A stretch of DNA of 64,000 nucleotides from positions 5,222,001-5,286,000 of the forward strand of contig NZ_CP120361.1 of the NCBI RefSeq assembly GCF_029457495.1. The letters are read 5' to 3'. The translations under genes were made by a program, and so were the position numbers. Of this stretch, positions 42,139-51,602 are shown in pieces; positions within the stretch are counted from its first letter, which is position 1, and every line of letters begins with the position of its first letter. The notes under the pieces are model-generated. The model was not told the origin of the DNA. It did no database searches and saw only the letters and a list, made by a program, of their open reading frames with translations. This DNA is from Chelativorans sp. AA-79 (lineage in GTDB: Bacteria; Pseudomonadota; Alphaproteobacteria; Rhizobiales; Rhizobiaceae).

Positions 42139-43233
42139 TCAGGCTTTGGCGAGGCGGCCGTAGCCTGCGCCGTAGCGCATCCTGCGCCGCGCGTGGCGGG
42201 CAGCGAACACCGCGTCCGCGGCCAGCCGCCCGATCGGGCTCGCCCAGCGGTCATATTCGCCGTCCATCACGACGATCCGGCCGCTCTTTCCCGCCATGCC
42301 CTTCTTGAAGTGGCGCAGCCCCGGCTCGTGTGCGGCGCCGCCGAGATCGTACCACCTGACGCCCCGCTCCCTCAGCCAGCCGATCACCCACCACTGCAGC
42401 GCGTAGCCGGCATTGAGCGGCAGGGCGGCGGCGGACGTGGCCCCGAACATGTAATAGGCCGTATCGCCGAACAGGCCGATCGTCGCGCCCGCAAGAAGCT
42501 CCCCCTCGTGAAAGGCGAGCGCCAGCCTCGGCCGCAGCCCCGGCGGAAGTCCCTCCATCAGCGCGCGCGTCATATGGACGGGGGTCGCGCTGTCGAAGCC
42601 CTTTCGCGAGACCATCTCCTCGTAGAGGCTCGCAAAGGCCTCGGCCTCCTGCGGCGTCTCGGAAAGGCGGACTTCCAGCGCGTTGCCGAGCGCCCGGCGC
42701 AGATTGTAGCGCCAGTTCTGGCTGAAGCTCTTCATTTGCGCTTCTTCCAAAAGCGAGAGATCGACGAAGTAGCGCTCGGCATCCGGCATCCCGCGCCGGC
42801 GCACGAAGCCCATCTCGCGCAGGAGGGCATATTCCTGCTCCTGGTGGACCGGGCTCGGTCGGGGCAGGATCGTCAGGCAGTGGCCGCGCGTAACGGCATA
42901 TTCCTGCACCAGCGCCTCCACCACCGCGCGGTAGATCCGCGGGTCGGCTTCGCTTCCTGCGGCACGCCAGAAAGGCCCGAAGCGCACGAAGGCCAGTCCG
43001 CGGCCGAGGAGGGGGAGCTTGAAGACCGTCGCCCGCGCGCCGGCGACCGGCCTGCCGCCCGCGCGCAGGAGAAGATGGCTGTCGCGCCCCTTCCAATGCC
43101 TGGAGGCATAGCATGCGGTCTGTTCGTGGTGGGCGTCGGCGAAACCGCCGATGATCTCGTCCCACTCGGCGTCCGGCACGCTATCCACTTCGGTGGAATA
43201 GGCCCGTGACGCGCCATCTATGCTGATCGACAT
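42139..43233 (-). CDS. FemAB/GNAT-like peptidoglycan bridge-type transferase
   Basis: A 364-residue protein of the BioF2/FemAB-like acyltransferase group. Two GNAT-like halves are visible: the first with HEQTACYASRHWKGRDSHLL, the second with SFSQNWRYNLRRAL, SLYEEMVSRKGF and WVIGWLRERGVRWYDLGG. FemAB relatives transfer aminoacyl groups to lipid II in Gram-positives; in alphaproteobacteria the substrate is unknown. ATG 43233 is preferred. It stands between comM and gshB on the same strand with about 230 bp free before it. Confidence 0.8.
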   Translation of the reverse strand: MSISIDGASRAYSTEVDSVPDAEWDEIIGGFADAHHEQTACYASRHWKGRDSHLLLRAGGRPVAGARATVFKLPLLGRGLAFVRFGPFWRAAGSEADPRIYRAVVEALVQEYAVTRGHCLTILPRPSPVHQEQEYALLREMGFVRRRGMPDAERYFVDLSLLEEAQMKSFSQNWRYNLRRALGNALEVRLSETPQEAEAFASLYEEMVSRKGFDSATPVHMTRALMEGLPPGLRPRLALAFHEGELLAGATIGLFGDTAYYMFGATSAAALPLNAGYALQWWVIGWLRERGVRWYDLGGAAHEPGLRHFKKGMAGKSGRIVVMDGEYDRWASPIGRLAADAVFAARHARRRMRYGAGYGRLAKA

Positions 43234-43467
43234 GGCTGGTCCGGTTTGCCCCTGTTGTGCGCAGTGCAGCCCGTGCGGCACATGTCACCGCCCCGCCCAG
43301 CCCCGCAGCGGAATCCGCACCGGGGCATGCTGCCTTTCGGGCGGGTATCACACGTCACGGGTTTATGAAGGCATAACGGCCGGATCAAACGGAAAACGTT
43401 CAATGAACCTGCTGACGCGCAGGTTATAGTCCGGTTGCGATGGCGACGGGAGTCCACCGCGCATGCC

Positions 43468-44409
43468 TCAGCCGCGCCGCGCCTCGACCGCATCCCAGAA
43501 CAGCGAAGCGATGTCCGCTCCGCCGAAGCGCTTCACCTCGCGGAGCCCGGTCGGCGATGTTACGTTGATTTCCGTCAGATAGCCGCCGATCACGTCGATG
43601 CCGACGAGCACGAAGCCGCGCTCCTTCAGCGCCGGGCCGATGCGCGCGCAGATCTCGCGCTCCCGCTCGGTGATCTCCGTCGGTTCGGCGCGGCCGCCCA
43701 CGTGCATGTTGGAACGCGAATCGTGCTCCGCCGGCACGCGGTTTATGGCGCCCACCGGCTCGCCCTCGATCAGCAGGATGCGCTTGTCGCCGCCGCGCAC
43801 CTCCTTGAGATAGCGCTGCACGATGAAGGGCTCGCGGAACATTTGCATGAAGAGTTCCAGAAGCGAGGCGAGATTCCGGTCCGCTTCCTGGAGATGGAAG
43901 ATTCCCGCCCCGCCATTGCCGTAGAGCGGCTTGACGATGATGTCGCCGTGCTCCTTGCGGAAAGCGTCCACCTCCTTGGGATCGCGGGTGATCAGAGTGT
44001 CCGGCGTCAGGTCCGGAAACTCGGTCACGAATATCTTTTCCGGGCTGTTGCGCACCCAGACGGGATCGTTGACGACCAGGGTCCGCGGATGGATGCGCTC
44101 CAGAATATGCGTCGTGGTGATGTAGTTCATGTCGAACGGCGGGTCCTGGCGCAACAACACCACGTCCATCCCGGAAAGGTCCACGCGTTCGGGCGCGCCC
44201 AGCGAGAAGTGCTGGCCTACTTCGTCGCGGACAGCGAGCGCCTCCACGGTCGCAAACGCCCGGTCGCCGCGCTGGGAAAGGCGGTCGGGCGTGTAGTGCC
44301 AGAGATGATGTCCGCGCCGCTGCGCTTCCAGGGCCAGCGCGAAGCTGGTGTCGCCGGCAATCGAGATCGTGGAGATGTGATCCATCTGGATGGCGACGCT
44401 GAGCGGCAT
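43468..44409 (-). CDS. gshB: Glutathione synthetase
   Basis: A 313-residue ATP-grasp enzyme: [50 protein letters not shown] and [20 protein letters not shown]. It joins gamma-glutamylcysteine and glycine. ATG 44409 gives the conserved N-terminus; a second ATG at 44454 adds unconserved residues. It is divergent from the GGDEF-EAL gene. About 230 bp between it and the FemAB gene contain only a small imperfect hairpin (43406-43425). Confidence 0.94.
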   Translation of the reverse strand: MPLSVAIQMDHISTISIAGDTSFALALEAQRRGHHLWHYTPDRLSQRGDRAFATVEALAVRDEVGQHFSLGAPERVDLSGMDVVLLRQDPPFDMNYITTTHILERIHPRTLVVNDPVWVRNSPEKIFVTEFPDLTPDTLITRDPKEVDAFRKEHGDIIVKPLYGNGGAGIFHLQEADRNLASLLELFMQMFREPFIVQRYLKEVRGGDKRILLIEGEPVGAINRVPAEHDSRSNMHVGGRAEPTEITEREREICARIGPALKERGFVLVGIDVIGGYLTEINVTSPTGLREVKRFGGADIASLFWDAVEARRG

Positions 44410-44586
44410 AGGTGAACTCCGGCAGGTTTCGGCGGCGATTTTGCGCCGGCACATGACGCCGCCGGCGCTCGCCTGTCAAGCAGGCGCGGGCCGTCACAAG
44501 GTTGCCACGGAATCGCCGCAATGGACACTCTTCGTAAAGGATTACGCGACATTCTCCCCGCGGGCGTGAAAAAGCGGGAATAATCA

Positions 44587-45930
44587 ATGCGATCCGCGAT
44601 GGCTGCGGGGCAGATGACCAGGGGGTATGGTCAGGAGGAATTTGTCCTCACCGACCCGCTCACCGGGTTGGGGAACGAGCGACGATTCTTCAACAAGATC
44701 ACCCGGCTGATTGCCGACCGGGCGGATGATCCCGCGCCCTTCGCCGTCAGCGTCCTCGATCTCGACGGCTTCAAACCGATCAACGATCTGTTCGGCTATC
44801 CGGCGGGCAACGAGATCCTGCAGCAGGCGGCCATGCGCCTGCGCGCGGCGATCGACGCGCAGTCGACCGTCGCGCGCATCGGCCCCGACGAGTTCGCCAT
44901 TCTCCACCCCATGGTCTTCAGCGAAGGCGCGGCAGAGGAGCAGGCGCGGATGCTGATCGAGATTCTTTCCGCGCCCTATGATGTCGGAGACCGCACCGCG
45001 CGGCTTTCCGCATCGGCCGGCTGCTCGCTCTTCTACTCGGAGGAAGACACGGCCGAACTCCTTCTCAGCAAGGCGGAAACGGCGCTCTATCATGCAAAGC
45101 GCGCCGGCCGCGGCCTCGTCATTGTCTACACCTGCGAGATAGAGCAGGCCGCCAAGCGCACCACCCGCATCGAGCAGGCCTTGAGGCGCAGCGTGGCGGC
45201 CGGCGAGGTCGAACCGCATTTCCAGCCCATCGTCGATCTCGCCACGCGCCGGATCGTCGGTTTCGAGACGCTGGCGCGCTGGACGGACCGTGACCTGGGT
45301 CCCGTCTCACCTGTCGTCTTCGTTCCCATCGCAGAGAAAAGCGGCTTCATCGGCCAGCTCTCCCAGGTTCTCCTGAGCAAGGCGACGCAGGCCGCCCGTG
45401 ATTGGCCGCAGCATCTGTTCCTCTCCTTCAATCTGTCACCCTCGCAACTCGTCGACCACAATACGAGCCTGCAGATCCTGTCCATCCTGAGACAGACCGG
45501 CTTCGACCCGCGCCGGCTCGAGATCGAGATCACCGAAACGGGCCTCATGAGCGATCCGGCCTCCGCCGGGGAGATCATCGACGACCTGCGGCGGATGGGC
45601 ATCCGCGTCTCGCTCGACGATTTCGGCACCGGGCAATCGAGCCTGGGGCGGCTGCGCGACTTCCGCTTCGACAAGCTGAAGATCGATCGTGCCTTCGTCG
45701 CCTCGCTTCTGGAGGATCGCCCATCGGAACATATCATCCGAGCCATCCTCGCCATGTGCGAGGGGCTCGGGATGGACGTCGTCGCCGAGGGCATCGAGGA
45801 GGAAGCCCAAGCCGAGCGGCTGGCGGCCTTCGGCTGCAAAGACGGGCAGGGATTCCTGTTCGGAAAACCCGGCGACGCAGAAGCGACATTGGGGTATCTA
45901 CGCTCCACCGCCAGCCTTCCACGGGAATAG
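44587..45930 (+). CDS. GGDEF/EAL domain protein with degenerate GGDEF site
   Basis: A 447-residue cytoplasmic protein. Residues 20-180 form a GGDEF domain with the site changed to GPDEF (99-103), so diguanylate cyclase activity is doubtful. Residues 195-440 form an EAL domain: ETL at 226-228 in place of EAL, metal ligands in FNLSPS (Asn281), ITET (Glu316), DDFGTG (343-348) and KLKIDRAFV are kept, as is VAEGIEEEAQ. Phosphodiesterase activity against c-di-GMP is thus plausible, perhaps with the GGDEF domain as a GTP sensor. No sensory domain precedes it. Confidence 0.9.
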   Translation: MRSAMAAGQMTRGYGQEEFVLTDPLTGLGNERRFFNKITRLIADRADDPAPFAVSVLDLDGFKPINDLFGYPAGNEILQQAAMRLRAAIDAQSTVARIGPDEFAILHPMVFSEGAAEEQARMLIEILSAPYDVGDRTARLSASAGCSLFYSEEDTAELLLSKAETALYHAKRAGRGLVIVYTCEIEQAAKRTTRIEQALRRSVAAGEVEPHFQPIVDLATRRIVGFETLARWTDRDLGPVSPVVFVPIAEKSGFIGQLSQVLLSKATQAARDWPQHLFLSFNLSPSQLVDHNTSLQILSILRQTGFDPRRLEIEITETGLMSDPASAGEIIDDLRRMGIRVSLDDFGTGQSSLGRLRDFRFDKLKIDRAFVASLLEDRPSEHIIRAILAMCEGLGMDVVAEGIEEEAQAERLAAFGCKDGQGFLFGKPGDAEATLGYLRSTASLPRE

Positions 45931-46146
45931 ATTCCGCCTCAAAGAGATTCCTGCCCCTCAATCCTCTGGAGAATGGAGCGCTGGCGAATGCGAGCGCGTT
46001 CCGCCTTGGCCGGAAGTCGGATCAAGGTGGCGGTTTCCACTTTCCGTGCTTGTCGCTATGGTACGTGCAAACCACCGTGCGGAATTCGCCGGTGGTGTCG
46101 TCCCTGGTCGCCAGGGGTGCAGGTGAGGATATCGGAGGAGAACACA

Positions 46147-47103
46147 ATGCTCGGCCTGAAGAAGAAATATCTGGCTGCCGGCGCCATTGCGCTGGGTCTC
46201 GGCTTCCACGCGCCAGCTACCGGTGCGCAGGAATTCGTCAATGTGCTGACCGGCGGTACATCCGGCGTCTATTACCCGCTGGGCGTGGCGCTCTCGAAAA
46301 TCTATGCCGACAACATCGAGGGCGTGCGCACGCAGGTGCAGTCCACAAAGGCATCGGTGGAGAATCTGAACCTTCTGCAACAGGGACGGGGCGAGATCGC
46401 CTTCTCGCTGGGCGATTCCGTCAAAGCGGCTTGGGAAGGCAACGAAGAAGCGGGCTTCCCGCAGAAGCTCGAGAAGTTAAGGGCCATCGCAGCCATCTAT
46501 CCGAACTATATCCAGATCGTCGCCTCCGAGGAATCGGGCATCCAGAGCCTCGAGGATCTGAAGGGCAAGAGCCTGTCCGTCGGTGCGCCGAAATCCGGTA
46601 CTGAGCTCAACGCGCGGCAGATCTTCGAAGCCGTCGGGATGAGCTATGACGATTTGTCCCAGACCGAGTACCTGCCGTTCGGCGAATCTGTCGAGCTCAT
46701 CAAGAACCGCCAGCTCGATGCGACGCTGCAGTCGGCGGGCCTCGGCGTGGCCTCCATCAAGGACCTGGCGGTCTCCCTCCCCATCACCATGGTCGCGGTG
46801 CCGGCGGAGGTGGCGGAGAAGCTCGGCGCGCCCTTCCAGGCTGCGACTATTCCCGCCGGCACCTATGAAGGGCAGACGGAGGATGTGCCCACGCTCGCCG
46901 TCACCAACATCCTGGTCACCCATTCGGATGTGTCGGACGACCTGGCCTACGAGATGACGAAGCAGCTTTTCGAGCATCTCGACGCGATGACCGCCGCGCA
47001 TGCGGCTGCCAAGGGTATCTCGCTCGAGAAGGCGACCGAAGGCCTGCCCGTCCCGCTTCACCCGGGCGCGGAGCGCTACTACAAGGAAGAGGGCTTGCTG
47101 TAA
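46147..47103 (+). CDS. TAXI family TRAP transporter solute-binding protein
   Basis: A 318-residue periplasmic protein with a signal peptide (residues 1-26, ending TGA). It has the TAXI signature LTGGTSGVYYPLGVALS, then GRGEIAFSLGDSV and the C-terminal LPVPLHPGAERYYKEEGLL. TAXI proteins bind small acids such as glutamate or 2-oxoglutarate and work with a fused TRAP permease. ATG 46147 is set by GGAGGAG at 46135-46141. The permease and a DUF1850 protein follow on the same strand. Confidence 0.93.
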   Translation: MLGLKKKYLAAGAIALGLGFHAPATGAQEFVNVLTGGTSGVYYPLGVALSKIYADNIEGVRTQVQSTKASVENLNLLQQGRGEIAFSLGDSVKAAWEGNEEAGFPQKLEKLRAIAAIYPNYIQIVASEESGIQSLEDLKGKSLSVGAPKSGTELNARQIFEAVGMSYDDLSQTEYLPFGESVELIKNRQLDATLQSAGLGVASIKDLAVSLPITMVAVPAEVAEKLGAPFQAATIPAGTYEGQTEDVPTLAVTNILVTHSDVSDDLAYEMTKQLFEHLDAMTAAHAAAKGISLEKATEGLPVPLHPGAERYYKEEGLL

Positions 47104-47243
47104 GGCGCGCAGGGATGAGCAGCGGTTGTGCCGACCCTTCCCTTGTAGGTTCGGGGGCTGGCGATGCTGAGCCTGCAAATCCGCTGACTCCCCCGCCACG
47201 GGGAGGATAGCCGGCTGCAGGTTGCCTTCCAGGATCACGCCAA

Positions 47244-49385
47244 ATGGGAAACACCATGAGCGACGCCGAGAACGCCTCACCCCCCGCCGTCTCGGCCAAG
47301 CTCTACGATCCCACGCACGGCGATTTCAGGGGCACGCTCGAAGGCCGTCTCCTGATGTGGATCGCCGTTGCCTTCTCCCTCTTCCAGATCGGCACGGCCG
47401 CCCATCTCATCAACCTGCCGAGCCAGATCGTGCGTGCCTTCCACGTCGGCTTCCTGATGTTGCTCGTCTTCCCCGTCGTGGCCTCGGCGAAAGACGCCGG
47501 CCCGGCGGTGAAGGCCTTCGCCTGGGGTCTGGCGCTCGCCGGCGTGGCCGTGGCGCTCTACCAATTCGTGGAGTACGAACCGCTGATCCTGCGGGCGGGC
47601 TACCCCACCACGCTGGACATTGTCTTCGGCGTCGTGGCGCTCGCCACCATATTCATCGCATCCTATGTGCTGATGGGCCCCTCCCTGCCCATCATCTCCG
47701 GACTTTTCCTTCTTTATTGCCTCTTGGGACAATACCTGCCTTCGCCACTCAACCACCGCGGCTATGATTTCGAGCAGGTGATCGAGCACATGGCTTATGG
47801 GACGGAGGGCATCTACGGCATCCCGATCTACGTCTCGGCCACCTACATCTTTCTTTTCATCCTCTTCGGCTCGTTCCTCGAGCGCGCGGGGATGATCAGG
47901 CTCTTCACCGACGTCTCGCTCGGTCTTGTCGGCCATGCGCGGGGCGGAGCGGCCAAGGTGTCGGTCATCTCCTCAGGGCTGATGGGCACCATCTCCGGCT
48001 CGGGCGTGGCCAATGTGGTGACAACCGGCCAGTTCACGATCCCGCTCATGAAGCGCTTCGGCTATCGCGCGGCCTTCGCCGGCGGTGTGGAGGCCACCTC
48101 CTCGATGGGCGGGCAGATCATGCCGCCGGTCATGGGCGCCGTTGCCTTCATCATGGCCGAGACGCTGGGCATCGAATACTACGAGGTGGTCAAGGCCGCC
48201 ATCATCCCCGCCTTCCTCTATTTTGCGTCCGCGTTCTGGATGGTGCATCTGGAAGCGGGCAAGCGCGGCCTGCACGGCCTGCCGAAATCCGAGCTCCCTT
48301 CGGCGGCCGCAGCCTTGCGCAACGGCTGGTATCTCATCCTGCCGCTGGCCGCCCTCGTCTACCTCCTCTTCTCCGGCTACACGCCGCTCTTTGCCGGCAC
48401 GATCGGCCTGGGACTCACGGTCCTGCTCGTGCTCGGCGGGTCGGTGGCGCTGGGCCTGCCTTCCTATGTGCTGCGGGTCGTCTTCTGGGTGGGACTCGGC
48501 CTCGTGGCCGCGAGCTTCTTCCGCTTCGGCGTCAATGTCATCCTGATCGCCGGGCTCATCCTCGTCCTTGCCAACCTGTTCGTGAAGGGCGGCCGGGAAA
48601 CGCTCGCCAATTGCCGCGCTTCACTTGCCGAAGGTGCCAAGACCGCTCTCCCGGTGGGTGTCGCCTGCGCTATCGTCGGCGTCGTCATCGGCACGATGAC
48701 CCTCACGGGCGCTGCCAACACCTTCGGCCAGTTCATCGTCTCGGTGGGGCAGTCGAGCCTCTTCCTGTCACTTGTCCTCACGATGATCACCTGCATCATC
48801 CTCGGCATGGGCATCCCGACCATTCCCAACTACATCATCACCTCGTCCATCGCCGGCCCGGCGCTGCTCGCGCTCGGCGTGCCGCTCATCGTCAGCCACA
48901 TGTTCGTCTTCTATTTCGGCATCCTGGCAGACCTCACGCCACCCGTGGCGCTCGCCTGCTTCGCCGCAAGCCCGATCGCCCGCGAAAGCGGCCTGAAGAT
49001 CTCGCTGGAAGCCATAAAGGTCGCCACCGCCGGCTTCGTCATCCCCTTCATGGCCGTCTACACGCCCGCACTCATGCTGCAGGATGGCGGTCCACTCGCC
49101 CAGGCGATCGGCTATCCAGCCGCCGTCGCCTACATCGTGCTGAAGGTCGGCCTCGCCATCGGGCTGTGGGGCGGCGCCGTCATAGGCTTCCTGCGCCGGC
49201 CGCTCGCCTGGTGGGAGCGCCTGCTCGCCGCCGCTGCGGCCTTCACGCTGGTTGCCGCCCTTCCCATAACGGACGAGATCGGCTTCGTGCTTTCCGCTCT
49301 TTTCCTCGGCATCCTCTTCCTCACGGGGCGCGCGGGCGACCGGCCGAAGCCATCCCGCCCCGAACCGGACGGCGCCGTGGAATGA
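47244..49385 (+). CDS. TRAP transporter fused permease (4TM/12TM)
   Basis: A 713-residue inner-membrane permease in which the small DctQ-like and large DctM-like domains are fused, as in TAXI systems. About 16 to 18 hydrophobic helices are visible, with the conserved GTISGSGVANVVTTGQFTI and MGIPTIPNYIITSSIAGPAL segments. It moves the solute captured by the TAXI protein with sodium or proton coupling. Start 47244 or 47256. About 140 bp separate it from the binding-protein gene. Confidence 0.93.
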   Translation: MGNTMSDAENASPPAVSAKLYDPTHGDFRGTLEGRLLMWIAVAFSLFQIGTAAHLINLPSQIVRAFHVGFLMLLVFPVVASAKDAGPAVKAFAWGLALAGVAVALYQFVEYEPLILRAGYPTTLDIVFGVVALATIFIASYVLMGPSLPIISGLFLLYCLLGQYLPSPLNHRGYDFEQVIEHMAYGTEGIYGIPIYVSATYIFLFILFGSFLERAGMIRLFTDVSLGLVGHARGGAAKVSVISSGLMGTISGSGVANVVTTGQFTIPLMKRFGYRAAFAGGVEATSSMGGQIMPPVMGAVAFIMAETLGIEYYEVVKAAIIPAFLYFASAFWMVHLEAGKRGLHGLPKSELPSAAAALRNGWYLILPLAALVYLLFSGYTPLFAGTIGLGLTVLLVLGGSVALGLPSYVLRVVFWVGLGLVAASFFRFGVNVILIAGLILVLANLFVKGGRETLANCRASLAEGAKTALPVGVACAIVGVVIGTMTLTGAANTFGQFIVSVGQSSLFLSLVLTMITCIILGMGIPTIPNYIITSSIAGPALLALGVPLIVSHMFVFYFGILADLTPPVALACFAASPIARESGLKISLEAIKVATAGFVIPFMAVYTPALMLQDGGPLAQAIGYPAAVAYIVLKVGLAIGLWGGAVIGFLRRPLAWWERLLAAAAAFTLVAALPITDEIGFVLSALFLGILFLTGRAGDRPKPSRPEPDGAVE

Positions 49386-49741
49386 GCCTCTGTATCCTTG
49401 CCGGTGGCAAGACCGCGATGGTCGCCGCCAGCCTCTTCACTCTCTCCTGGACTCATTCCGTGGAGAAGGTGGAGTGGCGCGAGACCTGGCGGGTGTCACC
49501 CGAAGGCTTTGCCATCGTCGAGGCGCGCATCAAAGGCTCCGGGGCCGGCATGGAACCGCCGCCCGACGCACGGTTCGAACACGGCTGGTGGATCTATGTT
49601 CCGGTGCTTCCACCGCTTCCCGAGCTTCGCCTCGCGGCTTCGGGGGCGACACCCAGTGCGTGGACGCTCTGCGCCGCCGGTACGTGCCGCACGCTCGGCG
49701 CGGTGTCCGGCACCCAGGTCGTCCTCAAACCCTGCCCCTGA
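49382..49741 (+). CDS. DUF1850 domain protein of the TAXI-TRAP operon
   Basis: A 119-residue protein: SLFTLSWTHSVEKVEWRETW then EHGWWIYVPVLPPLPELRLA. The THSVEK motif marks DUF1850, a small family found with TAXI-TRAP transporters. Its role is unknown. The N-terminus has a modest hydrophobic stretch and may be secreted. Its ATG overlaps the permease stop (ATGA), so it is translationally coupled. Confidence 0.85.
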   Translation: MSLCILAGGKTAMVAASLFTLSWTHSVEKVEWRETWRVSPEGFAIVEARIKGSGAGMEPPPDARFEHGWWIYVPVLPPLPELRLAASGATPSAWTLCAAGTCRTLGAVSGTQVVLKPCP

Positions 49742-49743
49742 AA

Positions 49744-49890
49744 TCAGGCATGCGCCGAGCGGCTGCCGCCCTCGCGGCGCTTGCAGGCGGGGCCGGGTCC
49801 GCGCATGTAGTGGCGCTCGGGATGATAGCGCGGTGCTAAGAAGTTGCGGACGGCCTTCACGCAGGCAACGATCAACTTGATGAACCCCAT
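49744..49890 (-). CDS. Possible small basic protein (48 aa)
   Basis: A 48-residue frame: MGFIKLIVACVKAVRNFLAP, then an Arg/His-rich tail. A short hydrophobic helix with a cationic C-terminus is visible. The minus-strand GGGGAC before the ATG is a weak ribosome-binding site. I recognise no family, and chance coding is possible. Confidence 0.3.
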   Translation of the reverse strand: MGFIKLIVACVKAVRNFLAPRYHPERHYMRGPGPACKRREGGSRSAHA

Positions 49891-50202
49891 GGTCCCCGTA
49901 TCCTGGCTCTCGACATCCCTCCGAAGCGCATCATACCGAAAATGGATGAATGCCGGGTGAATGTCCCTTTGTCGTGAGCCCAGAGACCACTGCTCCATGG
50001 CGGAAAATGGGAGCGATCTTGGCGCCGCTGTGGCGCCCGTCATTGATCCTCTTTCTGTGTCCGAAAAGTCACATCGCGCGCGCCGCCCGCTCTCCGCTGT
50101 CGATGGAACAGAGCCGCCTCGGTCGGCGTTAGTGAACGAAACCGGCGGGAGGGAACAGCCCCGTGCGGTTGCAACGCGAGAGAAAGAAAAAGGAACGAAA
50201 CG
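49891..50202. other. Intergenic region upstream of the YciE/F-like gene
   Basis: About 310 bp without a credible gene. It holds the exact EcfG-type promoter at 50105-50130 and a GAAAGAAAAAGGAACG stretch before the ATG at 50203. Nothing else recognisable was seen. Confidence 0.55.
50105..50130 (+). promoter_or_regulatory. EcfG-type general stress promoter for the YciE/F-like gene
   Basis: GGAAC (50105-50109), 17 nt, CGTT (50127-50130): an exact match to the EcfG consensus. It leaves a leader of about 65 nt to the ATG at 50203. Confidence 0.75.
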
Positions 50203-50712
50203 ATGGGTCTGTTTTCGAAAGACATCAAGAGCATGGATGATCTGTTCGTCCACACGCTGCAGGACATCTACTACGCCGAGAAGCAGATCACCAAGGCCCT
50301 GCCGAAGATGATGGAAAAGGCCAGCAATCAGCAGCTCAAACAGGGTTTCGAAAAGCACCTGAAGGAGACCGAGGGCCACGTGCAGAATCTGGAGCAGGTG
50401 TTCCAAAAGATGGACATGCAGCCCAAGGGCGTTGATTGCCCGGCGATCGACGGCATCATCGAGGAATCGAACGAGATCGCCGGCGAGGTGGAAGACCCGC
50501 AGGTGCTCGATGCGGCACTCATCGCTGCCGCGCAGGCCGTCGAGCACTACGAGATTACGCGCTACGGCACGCTTGTGACCTGGGCGCAGGAGCTTGGCCA
50601 CAACGACTGCGCGGACATCCTGAAGCGCAACCTCGCCGAGGAGAAGGCGACGGACGAGAAGCTCACGCAACTCGCGGAAAGCCGCGTCAACCTCAGCGCG
50701 GCGGCCCACTGA
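50203..50712 (+). CDS. YciE/YciF family ferritin-like stress protein (DUF892)
   Basis: A 169-residue four-helix-bundle protein: FSKDIKSMDDLFVHTLQDIY, the Glu/His ligand segments YYAEKQI, KETEGHVQNLE, QAVEHYEITRYG and EEKATDEKLTQLA. The spacing of Glu and His fits a di-iron site as in rubrerythrin-like proteins. The family is induced by general and osmotic stress, and its chemistry is not known. The EcfG promoter upstream agrees with this. A hairpin lies between it and the convergent ArsR-type gene. Confidence 0.93.
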   Translation: MGLFSKDIKSMDDLFVHTLQDIYYAEKQITKALPKMMEKASNQQLKQGFEKHLKETEGHVQNLEQVFQKMDMQPKGVDCPAIDGIIEESNEIAGEVEDPQVLDAALIAAAQAVEHYEITRYGTLVTWAQELGHNDCADILKRNLAEEKATDEKLTQLAESRVNLSAAAH

Positions 50713-50826
50713 GGACCTACAGCGGGTGGGATCACCCGGTGCCACATGCGAACGACGGATAGAGCGGAAGCGCGAGCGAATGCGAGGGCGTCGCGCTCAG
50801 CTTTCGCCGTCGGCCATATGCACATT

Positions 50827-50858
50827 CTCCCCGCCCGTTGCCGATCGCGGGCGGGGAG
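50827..50858. terminator. Bidirectional terminator-like hairpin between convergent genes
   Basis: An 11-bp perfect stem (CTCCCCGCCCG with CGGGCGGGGAG) and 10-nt loop, directly adjoining the stop of the ArsR-type gene. T runs are short on both sides, so it may act with Rho or as an mRNA 3' end stabiliser. Confidence 0.5.
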
Positions 50859-51536
50859 TTACCTGATGAACAGTTGGAATTTGCGCTTCCCCATCGGAGT
50901 GAACCGCACGATGCGGCTCTCCGCTTCGCGCCGCGCCCAGTCAAGCGCCAGGATGCGGTCAAGTACGGCCGCCCCCAACCCGCCTGCCAGATGCGCCCGG
51001 CGCACACTCCAGTCCAGGCAGGTCCGGCACACCGGTCTCCGACTTCTTTTCAATTTGTCGAGGTCGATTCCGACGGCGGCAAAATAGGCTGCGCCCTCCT
51101 CGCTGAGTTCGACGCCTTCTCCCCGGATCAGGACGAGACCCTTCCTGATGAAGCTGTCGAGCATGGTGACGCCCATCTCGCCCGCCAGATGATCGTAGCA
51201 AACGCGCGCCTCGCGCATGGCCTTGTCGCGCGGTCCGGGCAGCACACGCTTCGGCCCGAACGCCGCCGCAACGCCCGTGATGCTTTCCAGCATGGCCGCT
51301 ACACTCTGGTCGGCCAGCGCGTAGTAGCGGTGCCGGCCCTGTTGCGCCATCCTCGTCAGCCCGCCGCCGGTGAGCTTCGCCAGATGCGCGCTTGCGGTGG
51401 GCAGAGTCACACCCGCTTCCAGCGCCAGTTCGCTGGCCGTGAGCGCCGTCCCGCCCATCAGCGCGGCCAACATGTTGGCGCGGGCGGGGTCACCGACGAG
51501 GCTGCCGATCTGGGCCAGATCCGTTCCTGCTTTCAT
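50859..51536 (-). CDS. ArsR-type winged-helix transcriptional regulator
   Basis: A 225-residue regulator. The N-terminal winged helix has DPARANMLAALMGG, LTASELALEAGVTLPTASAH and LARL-type recognition with MAQQGRHRYYALAD. The C-terminal 130 residues are an unusual extension with Cys-bearing CYDHLAGEMG and RRPVCRTCLDWSVRR, which could bind metal or react with oxidants. Ligand unknown. It is divergent from a DUF1127 gene 66 bp away, a likely regulated neighbour. Confidence 0.85.
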   Translation of the reverse strand: MKAGTDLAQIGSLVGDPARANMLAALMGGTALTASELALEAGVTLPTASAHLAKLTGGGLTRMAQQGRHRYYALADQSVAAMLESITGVAAAFGPKRVLPGPRDKAMREARVCYDHLAGEMGVTMLDSFIRKGLVLIRGEGVELSEEGAAYFAAVGIDLDKLKRSRRPVCRTCLDWSVRRAHLAGGLGAAVLDRILALDWARREAESRIVRFTPMGKRKFQLFIR

Positions 51537-51602
51537 ACTTCGATCCTAAACGAACCATTCTTGAGCGGCCACTGCTATTGCTTGCCCGAAAGGGAGCAAG
51601 CC

